Assembly: GCF_020906515.1 (NCBI RefSeq)
Contig: NC_085849.1
Coordinates: 682,001-746,000 of the forward strand
From: Vanrija pseudolonga
Lineage: Eukaryota; Basidiomycota; Tremellomycetes; Trichosporonales; Trichosporonaceae
DNA length: 64,000 nt
Direction of reading: 5' to 3'
Both the position numbers and the translations under genes were made by a program. How positions within the stretch are numbered: the first letter of the stretch is position 1; the number at the start of each line of letters is the position of its first letter. The notes below the pieces were generated by a model. It had not been told where the DNA came from and searched no databases. It saw nothing but the letters and a program-made list of their open reading frames with translations. Of the stretch, positions 34,510 to 43,913 are shown in pieces.

Positions 34510-37500
34510 CTAGAGCCATCGTCGAGCGAGGGGCCTCAAGCGGCGACGGATCATGCGCGCAGCCGTGTTCGCCGTCGAGTTGCTTGCCTTGCCGGGAAGA
34601 GGAGCAGTCGACTCGTCCGAGCCGGCCGGCGGCGCGGAGGTCCCGTTCGGGTCGCTGCCAGTGACGTTGTTGGCGGCGATGGTGGCGTTCTCGGGTCCGG
34701 GCGTGGCGGTAGGCGGGGGCTTCACGGCCTCGGGGGTCTGCGGTCGTGGGCGGCGAAGAAGAGGGTGCTGCGGCATCTGCAGGTGACGACGACGGGCCGA
34801 GGGAACGGGCGGCGTCGTAGTGGGCTCGTCACTGCAGTCAGGGAGCTCCGACGAGGTAGTCGTAGTGGGAGGCGCCGAGGTGGTAGTGGGGCCAGCAGTC
34901 GTAGTGGGACCAGCGGTAGTCGGCTCATCGCTGCAGTCGGGAAGCTCCGAGGAAGTAGTCGTGGTAGGAGGAGCCGAGGTAGGAGGAGCCGAGGTCGTGG
35001 TAGGACCGGCTGTGGTCGGCTCGTCGCTGCAGTCAGGGAGCTCCGACGAGGTAGTCGTAGTGGGAGGAGCCGAGGTAGTAGTCGGCTCGTCGCTGCAGTC
35101 TGGCAAGTCGGACGTAGTGGTCGGCGTCGGCCCAGCCGTGGTCGTAGGCTCGTCGGAGCAATCTGGGAGCTCAGAAGACGTCGTCGTCATGGGCTCGTCA
35201 GTGCAGTCCGGGAGATCAGAGGTGGTGGTAGGGCTCGGGCCGGCGGTGGTGGTGGGCTCATCCGTGCAGTCGGGAAGCTCAGACGACGTCGTGGGGGTCG
35301 GCTCGTCGGTGCAATCAGGAAGGTCGGACGAAGTAGTCGTGGGCTCGTCAGTGCAGTCGGGAAGCTCAGACGATGTAGTCGGCGTCGGCTCGTCGGTGCA
35401 GTCCGGCAACTCGGAGCTCGTCGTGGGCGTGGGCTCGTCGGTGCAGTCTGGAAGATCGGACGAAGTAGTCGTAGGCTCGTCAGTGCAGTCAGGAAGCTCG
35501 GACGACGTCGTGGGGGTCGGCTCGTCGGTGCAGTCGGGAAGCTCCGAAGATGTCGTGGTGGGCTCATCAGTGCAGTCGGGGAGCTCAGACGACGTGGTGG
35601 GGGTCGGGTCGTCGGTGCAGTCCGGCAGCTCCGAGCTGGTCGTGGGGGTGGGCTCATCCGTGCAGTCCGGAAGCTCGGACGCAGTTGGCGTGGGCTCATC
35701 CGAGCAGTCGGGCTCCTCTGTCGTGGTGGGAGTGGGGTCGTCGGTGCACTCCGGAAGAGAGGTCGTCGGCGTGGGCTCGTCGGTGCAGTCTGGCAGCTCG
35801 GACGCGGTGGGCGTCGGCTCGTCAGTGCAGTCTGGAAGCTCAGACGCGGTGGGAGTAGGCTCGTCGGTGCAATCGGGGAGCTCGGACGCGGTGGGCGTGG
35901 GCTCGTCTGTGCAGTCGGGAAGCTCAGAGGCAGTTGGCGTGGGCTCGTCGGTGCAGTCGGGAAGCTCAGAGGCAGTGGGCGTGGGCTCGTCGGTGCAGTC
36001 GGGAGGCGGCTCGTCGGTGCACTCGGGCAGGTCGGACGTGGTGGGAGTCGGCTCATCAGTGCAGTCCGGAAGCGAAGTTGTCGGGGTCGGCTCATCGGTG
36101 CACTCGGGGAGCTCGGACGTGGGAGTCGGCTCGTCAGTGCAGTCCGGAAGCGACGTCGTAGGCGTCGGCTCATCGGTGCACTCAGGAGGCGGCTCGTCGG
36201 TGCAGTCTGGCAGAGGCGCCGAGGTGGGGGTCGGCCCGTCAGAGCACTCGGGCGGCTCCTCCTCGCAGTCGGGCTCTTCGTCGCAGTCCTCGTCCTCGTC
36301 ATCGTCGCAGTCGTCCGGCGGCGCCTCGCAGTCGGACGAGTGCGCTGGGGGCGCACGGGTCGTCGGGGTCGGGTCGTCGGTGCACTCTGCTGGCGACGGC
36401 GTCGGCGTGGGCTCGTCGGTGCAGTCGGGGAGCTCTGACGTGGGAGTCGGCTCGTCGGTGCAGTCCGGAAGCTCAGACGCGGTGGGGGTAGGCTCGTCGG
36501 TGCAATCGGGGAGTTCTGACGCGGTGGGGGTAGGCTCGTCGGTGCAATCGGGGAGTTCTGACGCGGTGGGGGTAGGCTCGTCGGTGCAATCGGGGAGTTC
36601 TGACGCGGTGGGAGTGGGCTCATCGGTGCAGTCGGGAAGCTCAGAGGCAGTCGGCGTGGGCTCGTCGGTGCAGTCGGGCAACTCTGACGCGGTGGGAGTC
36701 GGGTCATCCGTGCAGTCCGGCAGCTCGGGCGACGTCGTCGGCGTCGGGTCATCGGTACAGTCTGGCAGCTCCGATGCGGTGGGCGTCGGCTCGTCAGAGC
36801 AGTCTGGAAGCTCAGACTGCGTCGGCGTAGGGTCGTCGGTGCAGTCTGGGAGCTCGGACTTCGTCGTCGGCGTAGGCTCATCCGTGCAGTCTGGCAGCTC
36901 GGACCCAGTCGGCGTGGGCTCATCGGTGCAGTCGGGAAGCTCAGAGGCGGTCGGCGTCGGCTCGTCGGTGCAGTCGGGCAACTCTGACGCGGTGGGAGTC
37001 GGGTCGTCGGTGCAGTCCGGCAACTCGGAGCTCGCCGTGGGCGTGGGCTCGTCGGTGCAGTCTGGTAGGTCGGACGAAGTAGTCGTTGGCTCATCCGTGC
37101 AGTCTGGCAATTCCGAGGTAGCCGTCGGGCTCACTGTGGGCTCGTCGGTGCAGTCTGGCAAATCAGAGGTTGTCGTAGGAACGCCAGTAGGGCCACCGGT
37201 TGTTGGCTCATCACTGCAGTCTGGCAACTCTGAGGTCGTCGTAGGAGCGCCAGTGGGGCCACCTGTTGTTGGCTCGTCGCTGCAGTCTGGGAGCTCGGAA
37301 GTAGTCGTGGGAGCACCAGTGGGACCGCCAGTGGGGCCACCTGATGTCGGCTCGTCGCTGCAGTCAGGCAGTTCCGAGGTAGTCGTGGTGGTGGGAGCTG
37401 CAGAGGTGGGAGACGGGGTCGTGGTAGGGTTCGCTGACTGGCGGTAAACTCCACCACCCTTGCCATGACTGTTCTGGAAGCCGTGGCCGTGGCCGTGGTC

Positions 37501-37869
37501 GTGGCGATGTCCAGGCTTACCACCGTGGCCGTTTTGGTATCCGGCGAATCCGTGGTGGTTGTTGTTGTTCCACCATTGACGTTTCTCCTCTGGAGCATAG
37601 TAGTAGCGGTCTCGGGGGTAAGAATTGTCGTCATCTAAGGGGTTGTCGGAGGTGGCAGAGTCGTCTGAAGCCGGGGCCGGTGCCGGGTTTGTCGACGAAG
37701 AGTTGAACACCAGAGCCTGCTGTTGTTGCTCAATCTGCCACAAGGCTTGGTCGTCTGGGGGTAGGGATCGGCCGCCCGCCGGGCTGGCGCTATTGCTGTC
37801 CACTGGGATGGCCCCTCCTTGTGCTGCCACAAGGGCGAGGACAGCAAACAACGCAGCGAGGCGAGCCAT
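34510..37869 (-). CDS. secreted Cys-repeat protein (about 60 PDCTDEPTPT-type repeats)
   Basis: A single open frame encodes 1119 residues. Residues 1-20 (MARLAALFAVLALVAAQGGA) form a clear signal peptide. Then come an Asn/Gln/Tyr-rich segment with EEKRQWW (a possible KR Kex2-type site at about 95), a His/Gly-rich patch with HRHDHGHGHG (possible metal binding), and a long array of about 14-residue repeats of the type ELPDCTDEPTPTAS. Each repeat has one Cys, an acidic triad and a Thr/Pro-rich linker suited to O-mannosylation. A more acidic island (DCDDDEDEDCDEEPDCEEE) interrupts it. The C-terminus has NxS/T sites and ends in a basic tail (RRLRPLARRWL), with no hydrophobic GPI-anchor signal as annotated. 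The layout fits a cell-wall or capsule-associated mannoprotein or secreted glycoprotein. I know no close named homologue. An unseen intron near the 3' end could alter the tail. Both strands are open over the array because of the repeat period. Confidence 0.82.
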   Translation of the reverse strand: MARLAALFAVLALVAAQGGAIPVDSNSASPAGGRSLPPDDQALWQIEQQQQALVFNSSSTNPAPAPASDDSATSDNPLDDDNSYPRDRYYYAPEEKRQWWNNNNHHGFAGYQNGHGGKPGHRHDHGHGHGFQNSHGKGGGVYRQSANPTTTPSPTSAAPTTTTTSELPDCSDEPTSGGPTGGPTGAPTTTSELPDCSDEPTTGGPTGAPTTTSELPDCSDEPTTGGPTGVPTTTSDLPDCTDEPTVSPTATSELPDCTDEPTTTSSDLPDCTDEPTPTASSELPDCTDDPTPTASELPDCTDEPTPTASELPDCTDEPTPTGSELPDCTDEPTPTTKSELPDCTDDPTPTQSELPDCSDEPTPTASELPDCTDDPTPTTSPELPDCTDDPTPTASELPDCTDEPTPTASELPDCTDEPTPTASELPDCTDEPTPTASELPDCTDEPTPTASELPDCTDEPTPTASELPDCTDEPTPTSELPDCTDEPTPTPSPAECTDDPTPTTRAPPAHSSDCEAPPDDCDDDEDEDCDEEPDCEEEPPECSDGPTPTSAPLPDCTDEPPPECTDEPTPTTSLPDCTDEPTPTSELPECTDEPTPTTSLPDCTDEPTPTTSDLPECTDEPPPDCTDEPTPTASELPDCTDEPTPTASELPDCTDEPTPTASELPDCTDEPTPTASELPDCTDEPTPTASELPDCTDEPTPTTSLPECTDDPTPTTTEEPDCSDEPTPTASELPDCTDEPTPTTSSELPDCTDDPTPTTSSELPDCTDEPTTTSSELPDCTDEPTPTTSSELPDCTDEPTTTSSDLPDCTDEPTPTTSSELPDCTDEPTPTTSSELPDCTDEPTTTSSDLPDCTDEPTPTTSSELPDCTDEPTTTAGPSPTTTSDLPDCTDEPMTTTSSELPDCSDEPTTTAGPTPTTTSDLPDCSDEPTTTSAPPTTTTSSELPDCSDEPTTAGPTTTSAPPTSAPPTTTTSSELPDCSDEPTTAGPTTTAGPTTTSAPPTTTTSSELPDCSDEPTTTPPVPSARRRHLQMPQHPLLRRPRPQTPEAVKPPPTATPGPENATIAANNVTGSDPNGTSAPPAGSDESTAPLPGKASNSTANTAARMIRRRLRPLARRWL
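34800..37420 (-). repeat. coding tandem repeat array, about 42-nt unit
   Basis: The array is made of roughly 60 copies of a unit of about 42 nt encoding SELPDCTDEPTPTA and variants (DCSDE, DCTDDP, ECTDEP, with or without TTS insertions). Near 36480-36610 several neighbouring copies are almost identical at the DNA level, a sign of recent expansion or gene conversion. Length is likely to vary between strains, and short-read assemblies may misjudge copy number. Confidence 0.9.
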
Positions 37870-39655
37870 CGTTGCTGACGCTGTCGCTGTCGTCGTCTTT
37901 GTGTATCGAGATGGGGGAAGAAACGAACGAGTGGTGGGGGATCACAGAGACTCCAATGCTATGCCAAATGTGAGATACGATACGCTTGGGGTGAAGAAGG
38001 GGATGGGGAGGTGAGTATATGAACAAGGGGGTCTCTGGTCTGCTGGCGTTAGTCTGGTTGTCGATCCTCCTCTGTTCGGCCACCTTTGTGGGCACGCACA
38101 CTCTCTCGTCTCCAGCCCCATTCCCAAACCTTGAACAGGGGCGAGATGTAGTAGCCATAGCCATCTAGCTGCCATTGAGGCCCGGCGACCGCACAAGGGG
38201 AGTGAGGAGCGTGAGTGCGCAAGCAGGTGGCCGTGCAAGGCGGCGCACCAGTGACCACAAGGGTATCGGTCGGTCCGGGGTAAGGGCAACCAGGACAGGC
38301 GACATGATCATTCGAGGATAGACAAGCGCTTTGGGACCTGTGCCAACCGCGAGGTGTCCACTGTCCGAGGAGAACGAGTTGCGTAGCTGGGGTGAGGTGC
38401 TGCGAGGCTGCCGGCCGGACATGGTTAGATGCAAAACAAGCAAGTGCAAGTGGCCGAACTGGACAGCCGGCCGGTGGAATGAGGGGCAAAGGCAGGAGAG
38501 CAGAGGCCGACAGGGTGCCTGCCCAGGAAGAGAAACCGGAGTAACGGGGGGCGATTCCAACCATGGTCACTAGTGTCGTTTGACAGAGCCGATTTAGTGC
38601 GGGGATGGGTTTGGCGGCAGACTAGGCCAGCAGCAGCAGCAGGCAGCGCCAGCAGCAAGCAGCAGACGCAGCAAGGTGTGGCAGACGACCGACCTTACCC
38701 CGCGACAGCAGCTTGTCGCTTGGCTGAAGTGCCCGGTTGCATCGACGCTACTCGTGTCAGACCCTACATTGTCATATAGCCGAAAAGGAACATTCGGTGT
38801 GTTGGACGGTCCCAACATTACTGCAATGAGGCGTGTGAGACATATCGCCCAAGACATTGTTACCCCAGCCGACACTGATGCGGGGTGTGTGTCCAAGCCC
38901 ACTTAATGTTGCGCGCAAGTTTAAAGCGGCGGGGGCACGATGGGCGCCAAGCGAGAGGAGCATCATGCCCGCATGCAGACTCGTGTGTGTCGCAGTAGCA
39001 CAAGTAGCATGGATCCATCCCGCACCGCAGCAGGTGTTACATTAAACAGCAGTAACATGTGTGTCTCTTGGCCGCAACCATCTTGTCTCCCCGGCATTGT
39101 TTCCAGTCACCGTGGTGCTGCTGGCTGCGTCGGTTTTTGTTGTGCCCTCACAACGGCAAGCAGACCTGGCAGGGCAAGTTCTCGCAGCGCTGCACGACAG
39201 GAGGGGGGGGGGGCTATGTACAAGTGAACGTGAGCCGAATGCACAGGCATGCTCAGCTGATGATGATGGCATCGGCCACCCGTCCTCGCCGTTGTCGACG
39301 TCGTCGTCATGCACCCAACCTACTTAGGTTTTTAAACCGGTCTCCGGTCATCTGGCGCCAGGAACACTCAGGGTCCAGACACAATATTCAGGGAAATGCG
39401 ACACGCTAGTTGAGCGGGGGAGAGGCCCGTGCACGGCGGGGAAGCGCGGGGGTCCACAGACCATTTGCCACGTGGCAAATAACAGGGGGTCACGCAGATA
39501 AACTAAAAGTCTGGCAAGGGGCGTCATGCGAGTCTCGTCTGCCTTCCCTGGCCGAACAAGCTGCGTTGCTGCTGCAACAACAGAGAGTAGCTAGTTTACA
39601 TTGCCTATTGTGTCTCGTCGCCAGCCCACGGCAGCTGCAGAGAGAGAGAGAGACC
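37870..39655. other. 1.8-kb divergent intergenic region
   Basis: It holds the promoters of the secreted repeat protein (minus; TATATGAAC-type element at about 38016 within 150 nt of its start) and of the tRNA thiolase gene (plus). An AG run (GAGAGAGAGAGA) precedes the thiolase start codon. No coding frame is supported; the AGCAGC-rich part near 38630-38670 gives only low-complexity frames. Confidence 0.55.
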
Positions 39656-41611
39656 ATGGCCACTCTCACACCTATACCCTCGAGTCTAAGACTAGCTGCC
39701 CTGGCTGCATGCAGACAGCAACGACAGGTGGCACACCAAGCGACGGCGCAGTGGCCGAGACACTACACCCTGGCTTTCCCATCTCGTCGTCGACCACCAC
39801 CACCACCACTACGACACGACCGCTCACGGCAACTGTCAACCTCCACCGCCTCCTCTGCCGCCACAGTCACCGCCGCAGACGGCCTGCAAGACATCAAGCT
39901 GCCCACCCTCGATGACTTGTATCTCAAGGAAGGCGACAATGGTGAGCTAGAACACAAGACGCAAATGGCTCACGGCAACAGTTGTAGTCGCCATGTCTGG
40001 TGGAGTGGACTCGTCCCTCACTCTACGTCTCTTGGCAAACCTCGTACGTCATCCTCTGCCACACACCATCTGCATGCGCCTCTTCTGACGTTAGTCTCTC
40101 AGCCCCTGAAACTGACGGTGCTGTTCATGCGCAACTGGGACCCTCTGCTCTCTGAAGAAGCCGCCGCCGACGACAGAGGCGACACACATGATACCACGCT
40201 ATCATACTCTTCTCGGGATGCAGGGTCGTCCTCGCGCGTGCCCAACCTGTCGCCCTGCGCATGGGAGCGTGACTGGGCAGACGTCAAGCGTGTATGTGCG
40301 CACGTCGGCATACCCGAACAGGATATTAGCCTACTAGATCTGTCCAAAGAATACTGGAGCAGAGTGTTCGAGCCGGCCGTCGCTGTCTGGGAGGCAGGGC
40401 AGACGCCAAATCCTGACGTCGCATGCAACCGGTGAGTGGCGTGGTGTGCTGTGAAGGGAGGGAGTCGCTGGCCCAGAGTCGTGCTCCTACGCCTACTAGA
40501 ATGCAAAGACGCTGATGCCTGCTGGTCGCTTGTGTTGCAGGGAGATCAAGTTTGGTGCCTTGATGCAGCACATTCAGCCAGGGCACTATCTTGCGACTGG
40601 TAAGTGGCGCCGTCTCAGTGTGACAGCCATTGCCCGCATAGAAGGCAACAGCTGACACTAACAGGCCACTATGCCCGTGTCGTGCGCTCCCCTGCGGGCG
40701 ACGCCACACTGCACCGCGCAATCGACAGCAACAAGGACCAAACATACTACCTCAGTCAGGTCCCGCGCGACCAGCTAGCCAAGGTGCGGCCAGCACACAC
40801 ACACAGGCTGCTTCGGCTATGTATGCTGACTGGGCACAGGCTGTGTTTCCTCTAGCGGGCATTCCAAAGCCAAGCGTCAGAGACCTCGCCGCACACTTTG
40901 CGCTTCCCACAGCCGACCGGGAGGAGAGCATGGGAGTGTGCTTCATTGGCGAGCGTGGCCATTTCGGCGACTTTGTGTGTAAGTGTGGCTGCTGCTGCAG
41001 GACAAGTTCTTGGCACAACTCAACTCGGACTAACGTGGCGGCCACTAGCGCAATACACTTCGCCGCCGTCGAGCACCGGCTACCTCGTCGACACGGCAGG
41101 GAAGCGATTTGGGGTCCACCGAGGCAGCCACTACTACACGATAGGGCAGCGGGCGCGGGTCGGGGGTATGGACGGACGCTGGTATGTGGCGCAGAAGGGG
41201 GTCGGCGAGAGTGGCAACGACATCTTGCTTGTGCACGGAGGGTGAGTCACGTGGCGTGGTTGTGGTTGTGGCTAACGTCGTTCAGTGATCACCCTGCGCT
41301 GCAGTGCAAGGAGCTCGCATGTGGCGAGTTCAACTGGATTGCAGGCGCTCCTCCGCCAGAGCTGGAGGATGGCGGTGTCCTCGACGCAATGGTGCAGGTC
41401 CGCCATCGCATGTCGGCCGTCAAGGCGCAGGTCGAACTCGTTGACGGGCGGTGAGTGTTTGTGGTACGGTGCGTACTGACCCTTCCCCAGTGTGCATATC
41501 ACGTTCGACGATACTGTGGTCGGCGTCGCGCCGGGACAGATTGCGGGCGTGTGGAAGGACGACCAATGCCTCGGGAGCGGGCTGATCGCTACCACGAGGT
41601 GCTTGGAGTAG
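39656..41611 (+). CDS. MTU1: mitochondrial-type tRNA 2-thiouridylase (MnmA/TRMU), 9 exons
   Basis: Exons 39656-39941, 39982-40043, 40103-40431, 40541-40599, 40665-40783, 40840-40978, 41049-41241, 41286-41450 and 41491-41611 give 490 residues. The enzyme adds sulfur at position 2 of the wobble uridine (U34) of mitochondrial Lys, Glu and Gln tRNAs (yeast SLM3, human TRMU). The PP-loop AMSGGVDSSL lies at 99-108, followed by the family motif LFMRNWD. The catalytic Cys224 sits in NPDVACNREIKFG and the second active cysteine, Cys319, in ESMGVCFIGER. Further C-terminal marks are GLxxxTxGQR-like SHYYTIGQRARVGG and the closing CLGSGLI. The first about 70 residues are basic and Ser/Arg-rich with one long proline run, fitting a mitochondrial leader. 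A 31-residue Ser/Asp-rich insert (SEEAAADDRG...) between FMRNWD and CAWERDW is a lineage-specific loop. Confidence 0.93.
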
Positions 41612-41906
41612 AACTGTACCATCTTCATCACCACTCATTGTACAACACCATCATCACAATGCATAGATGGCATCGGCGTGTCTTGCCTTTCTCTTTTCCC
41701 CACCTGCCTTCCTTCCTCGGTACTGTCCCCGTTTCTCCCCTCTTCCCCCTCTGCGACCCCTCCCCCTCCAACTGACATTCATCGCGAGCAACTCACCTCT
41801 CCCCATCTTCTCACTCACTCTCACTCGTTACACATCTTGACTCAAGCCCTTTCTTCTTGAGTCCAGCGCGAACCCTACCACTCTCACAACCCACTCTCCA
41901 AACACA

Positions 41907-43438
41907 ATGACCCCCCGTAAGCGCGCTGAGACGAGCAAGCCGAGGGCGCCGAGGGCGAAGAAGGCGGAGAAGGCGGAGGGCAAGGCAGAGGGCAAGCCCG
42001 CACGCCAGCGCAAGCCGACCGAGAAGGCAGCAGCGGCGGCGGCAGAGGCCAAGCCGCGCGCCGCGCCGAGGTTGCGCAAGCCCAAGGTTATCCCCGCGTC
42101 GCCGCTCACCCCGCCCCCGCCTGAGCCGATGTCAGCCCCTGCGGAGGCACCGGTGAAACCTCCGTCGTCGTCCCACCTTCCCCCTGACGGTTCTCCCCAC
42201 CCCTCGGCGTCGTCCGCTTCCTCCATGCAGGACTTTGAGTCGGAGGAAGGCGCGAGCGTGCGGGCCGAGGTAGCGCTGGCGCCGGAGGCAAGCGAGGCGG
42301 CGGAGACGCGCGAGGTGGCCAAGGCTCAGCGCCCTGTCGAGGAAGAGATCGACGCAGCAGAGTATGTTCTCCCCCTCGTCCCCCCGCTAACGCCAGCCTC
42401 GACGCCGCCGAGGCCGTCCTGCACCTAGCCAACCCGCGCACGCCGCCACCCGAGCGCCGCGCCCCCGCCCCCTCCCCCATCCCCCGCTCACCTTCCCCCG
42501 CGCCATCGCTCACCTCGTCCTTGGGGCGCGAGTGCACCCACCGCACAGGCACGGCGCGGGTCGCGATCCGCTCCGCCCCGCGCAGCCTGGTGGCGGGGGC
42601 GGCCTTCGGCCCAGGCGACGTGGTCATGTCCGAGCCGCCGCTCATGGTCGCTGACGACGCTGCGCCTGACGAGCTCGCCGGCCGGCTCGGCGAGCTCGCA
42701 CCGGACAAGCTGTATGCGCTCCTCTCTGCCCCCACGTTCGCGGCGCGCACCGCCATCGAGGGCGTGTTTGCTGCCAACTCTGTGCCTGCGGGCGACGGGT
42801 ACGCGGCGCTCGGGGTCGGCAGCTACGCCGAGCACAGCTGTGCGCCGAACGCGGGGTTCACATACTGCGACTACTGTGGCGATATCCGTGAGTTGGTCCC
42901 GCAGTGGCTTGGCTTACTCGCAGTGCTCGTGGCACACCGCCACATCGCGCAAGGGGAAGCCATCACCGCGTCCCGCTGGAGCCCAGCCACGCTGTGCCGG
43001 CGCACGACGGAGCGCCAGGCGGCCATCACCTGGGAGCAGGGGCATGCGTGCGCGTGCGGCGCGTGCGCCAACCCCTCGCTCGTGTCCGACTTTCGCCGGG
43101 AGGAGGTCCGCCACTGCCTCAAGATGCTCGACGAGCGGCCCCTCCTCGAGCTCGCGGCGGGCGGCGAGCGCGTCCTCGAGCAGATCATGCAGGCCGCCGC
43201 TGCTGCCGAGGAGGAGGGGCTGGCCGAGGTGCTGCCCCGGCTGTGTGAGGGCGCATTCTTCATCCACGCCGCGTGGGGCCACGACGGCGAAGCCGAGGTC
43301 GCCGCGCAGAGCGCCGCGGGTGCCCTCCGCCGCGTGCGCGGACGCGACGCCGTGCCGCCGACTCATGTGTTCGAGGTATGGGCTCGCGATCCGCGCTCGT
43401 GGGAGCTCTATGGCGCAGCGCTCGACGACAGCAACTAG
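41907..43438 (+). CDS. SET-domain protein 1, likely degenerate active site, 3 exons
   Basis: Exons 41907-42361, 42397-42887 and 42924-43438 give 486 residues. The N-terminal third is a Lys/Ala/Pro-rich disordered tail (MTPRKRAETSKPRAPRAKK...) that could be nuclear. The rest aligns with the two SET proteins downstream: an entry strand RVAIRSAPRSLVAGAAFGPGDVV, the FAANSVP block, YAEHSCAPNAGF, AHRHIAQGEAITASRW and a post-SET cysteine cluster HACACGAC. SET lysine methyltransferases of the SMYD type need NHSCxPN and a Tyr after GEEIT; here these are Glu297-His-Ser-Cys and Arg333. Both changes are in positions that bind S-adenosylmethionine or line the active site, so the protein may be inactive or changed in function. 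The 36-nt last intron keeps frame if retained, but its position matches an intron in both paralogues. No MYND zinc finger is present. Confidence 0.85.
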
Positions 43439-43913
43439 CCCATATGGTGTGGGGTCCCCTCGTAATCTCATAGCATCGTAGTTTCGTGTCAACAGCAGCA
43501 GCAGCATCAGCATGCAGCATATAGTCTGAATCCCATGTCCCTTGCGGGGAATGTGAGACTGCGCCACCCGCCACAGGCTACCTTCCATACCCCACACTTC
43601 TGGCGCGACACGACAGATGCACAATGACTCGCAGATCACTGAACAAGCGAGTGGATGATGCATAGGCTGGATCCGGTGTGCTCGCTGCTGCTGCTCTACT
43701 CGATCACACTTAACATCCCTCGATGCCACCCACGGCTGCCACTCCCACAATGAGTCGTCACCTCGGAACCGAACCAACCGAACCGGTCATTTCGCACAAT
43801 CAACCCCGCACGGCACCCACCCCCACCCCGTTCTTTAAAGCCCATCCCATGCACCCATCACATACGCCTAATAACAACACCCCTCCCCTCCCCGACGCAG
43901 CAGTGACAACACC
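43439..43913. other. promoter region of the RNA-repair gene
   Basis: 475 nt between SET gene 1 and the next gene. It has AACCGAACCAACCGAACC-type repeats near 43775-43792 and a TTTAAAG element at about 43831. Nothing else stands out. Confidence 0.5.

Noticed and set aside
34820-37447. 875-codon plus-strand open frame (repeated VGSSVQSGSS)
   Set aside because: It is the antisense shadow of the repeat array. Only the minus-strand frame has a signal peptide, non-repeat flanks and a sensible start.
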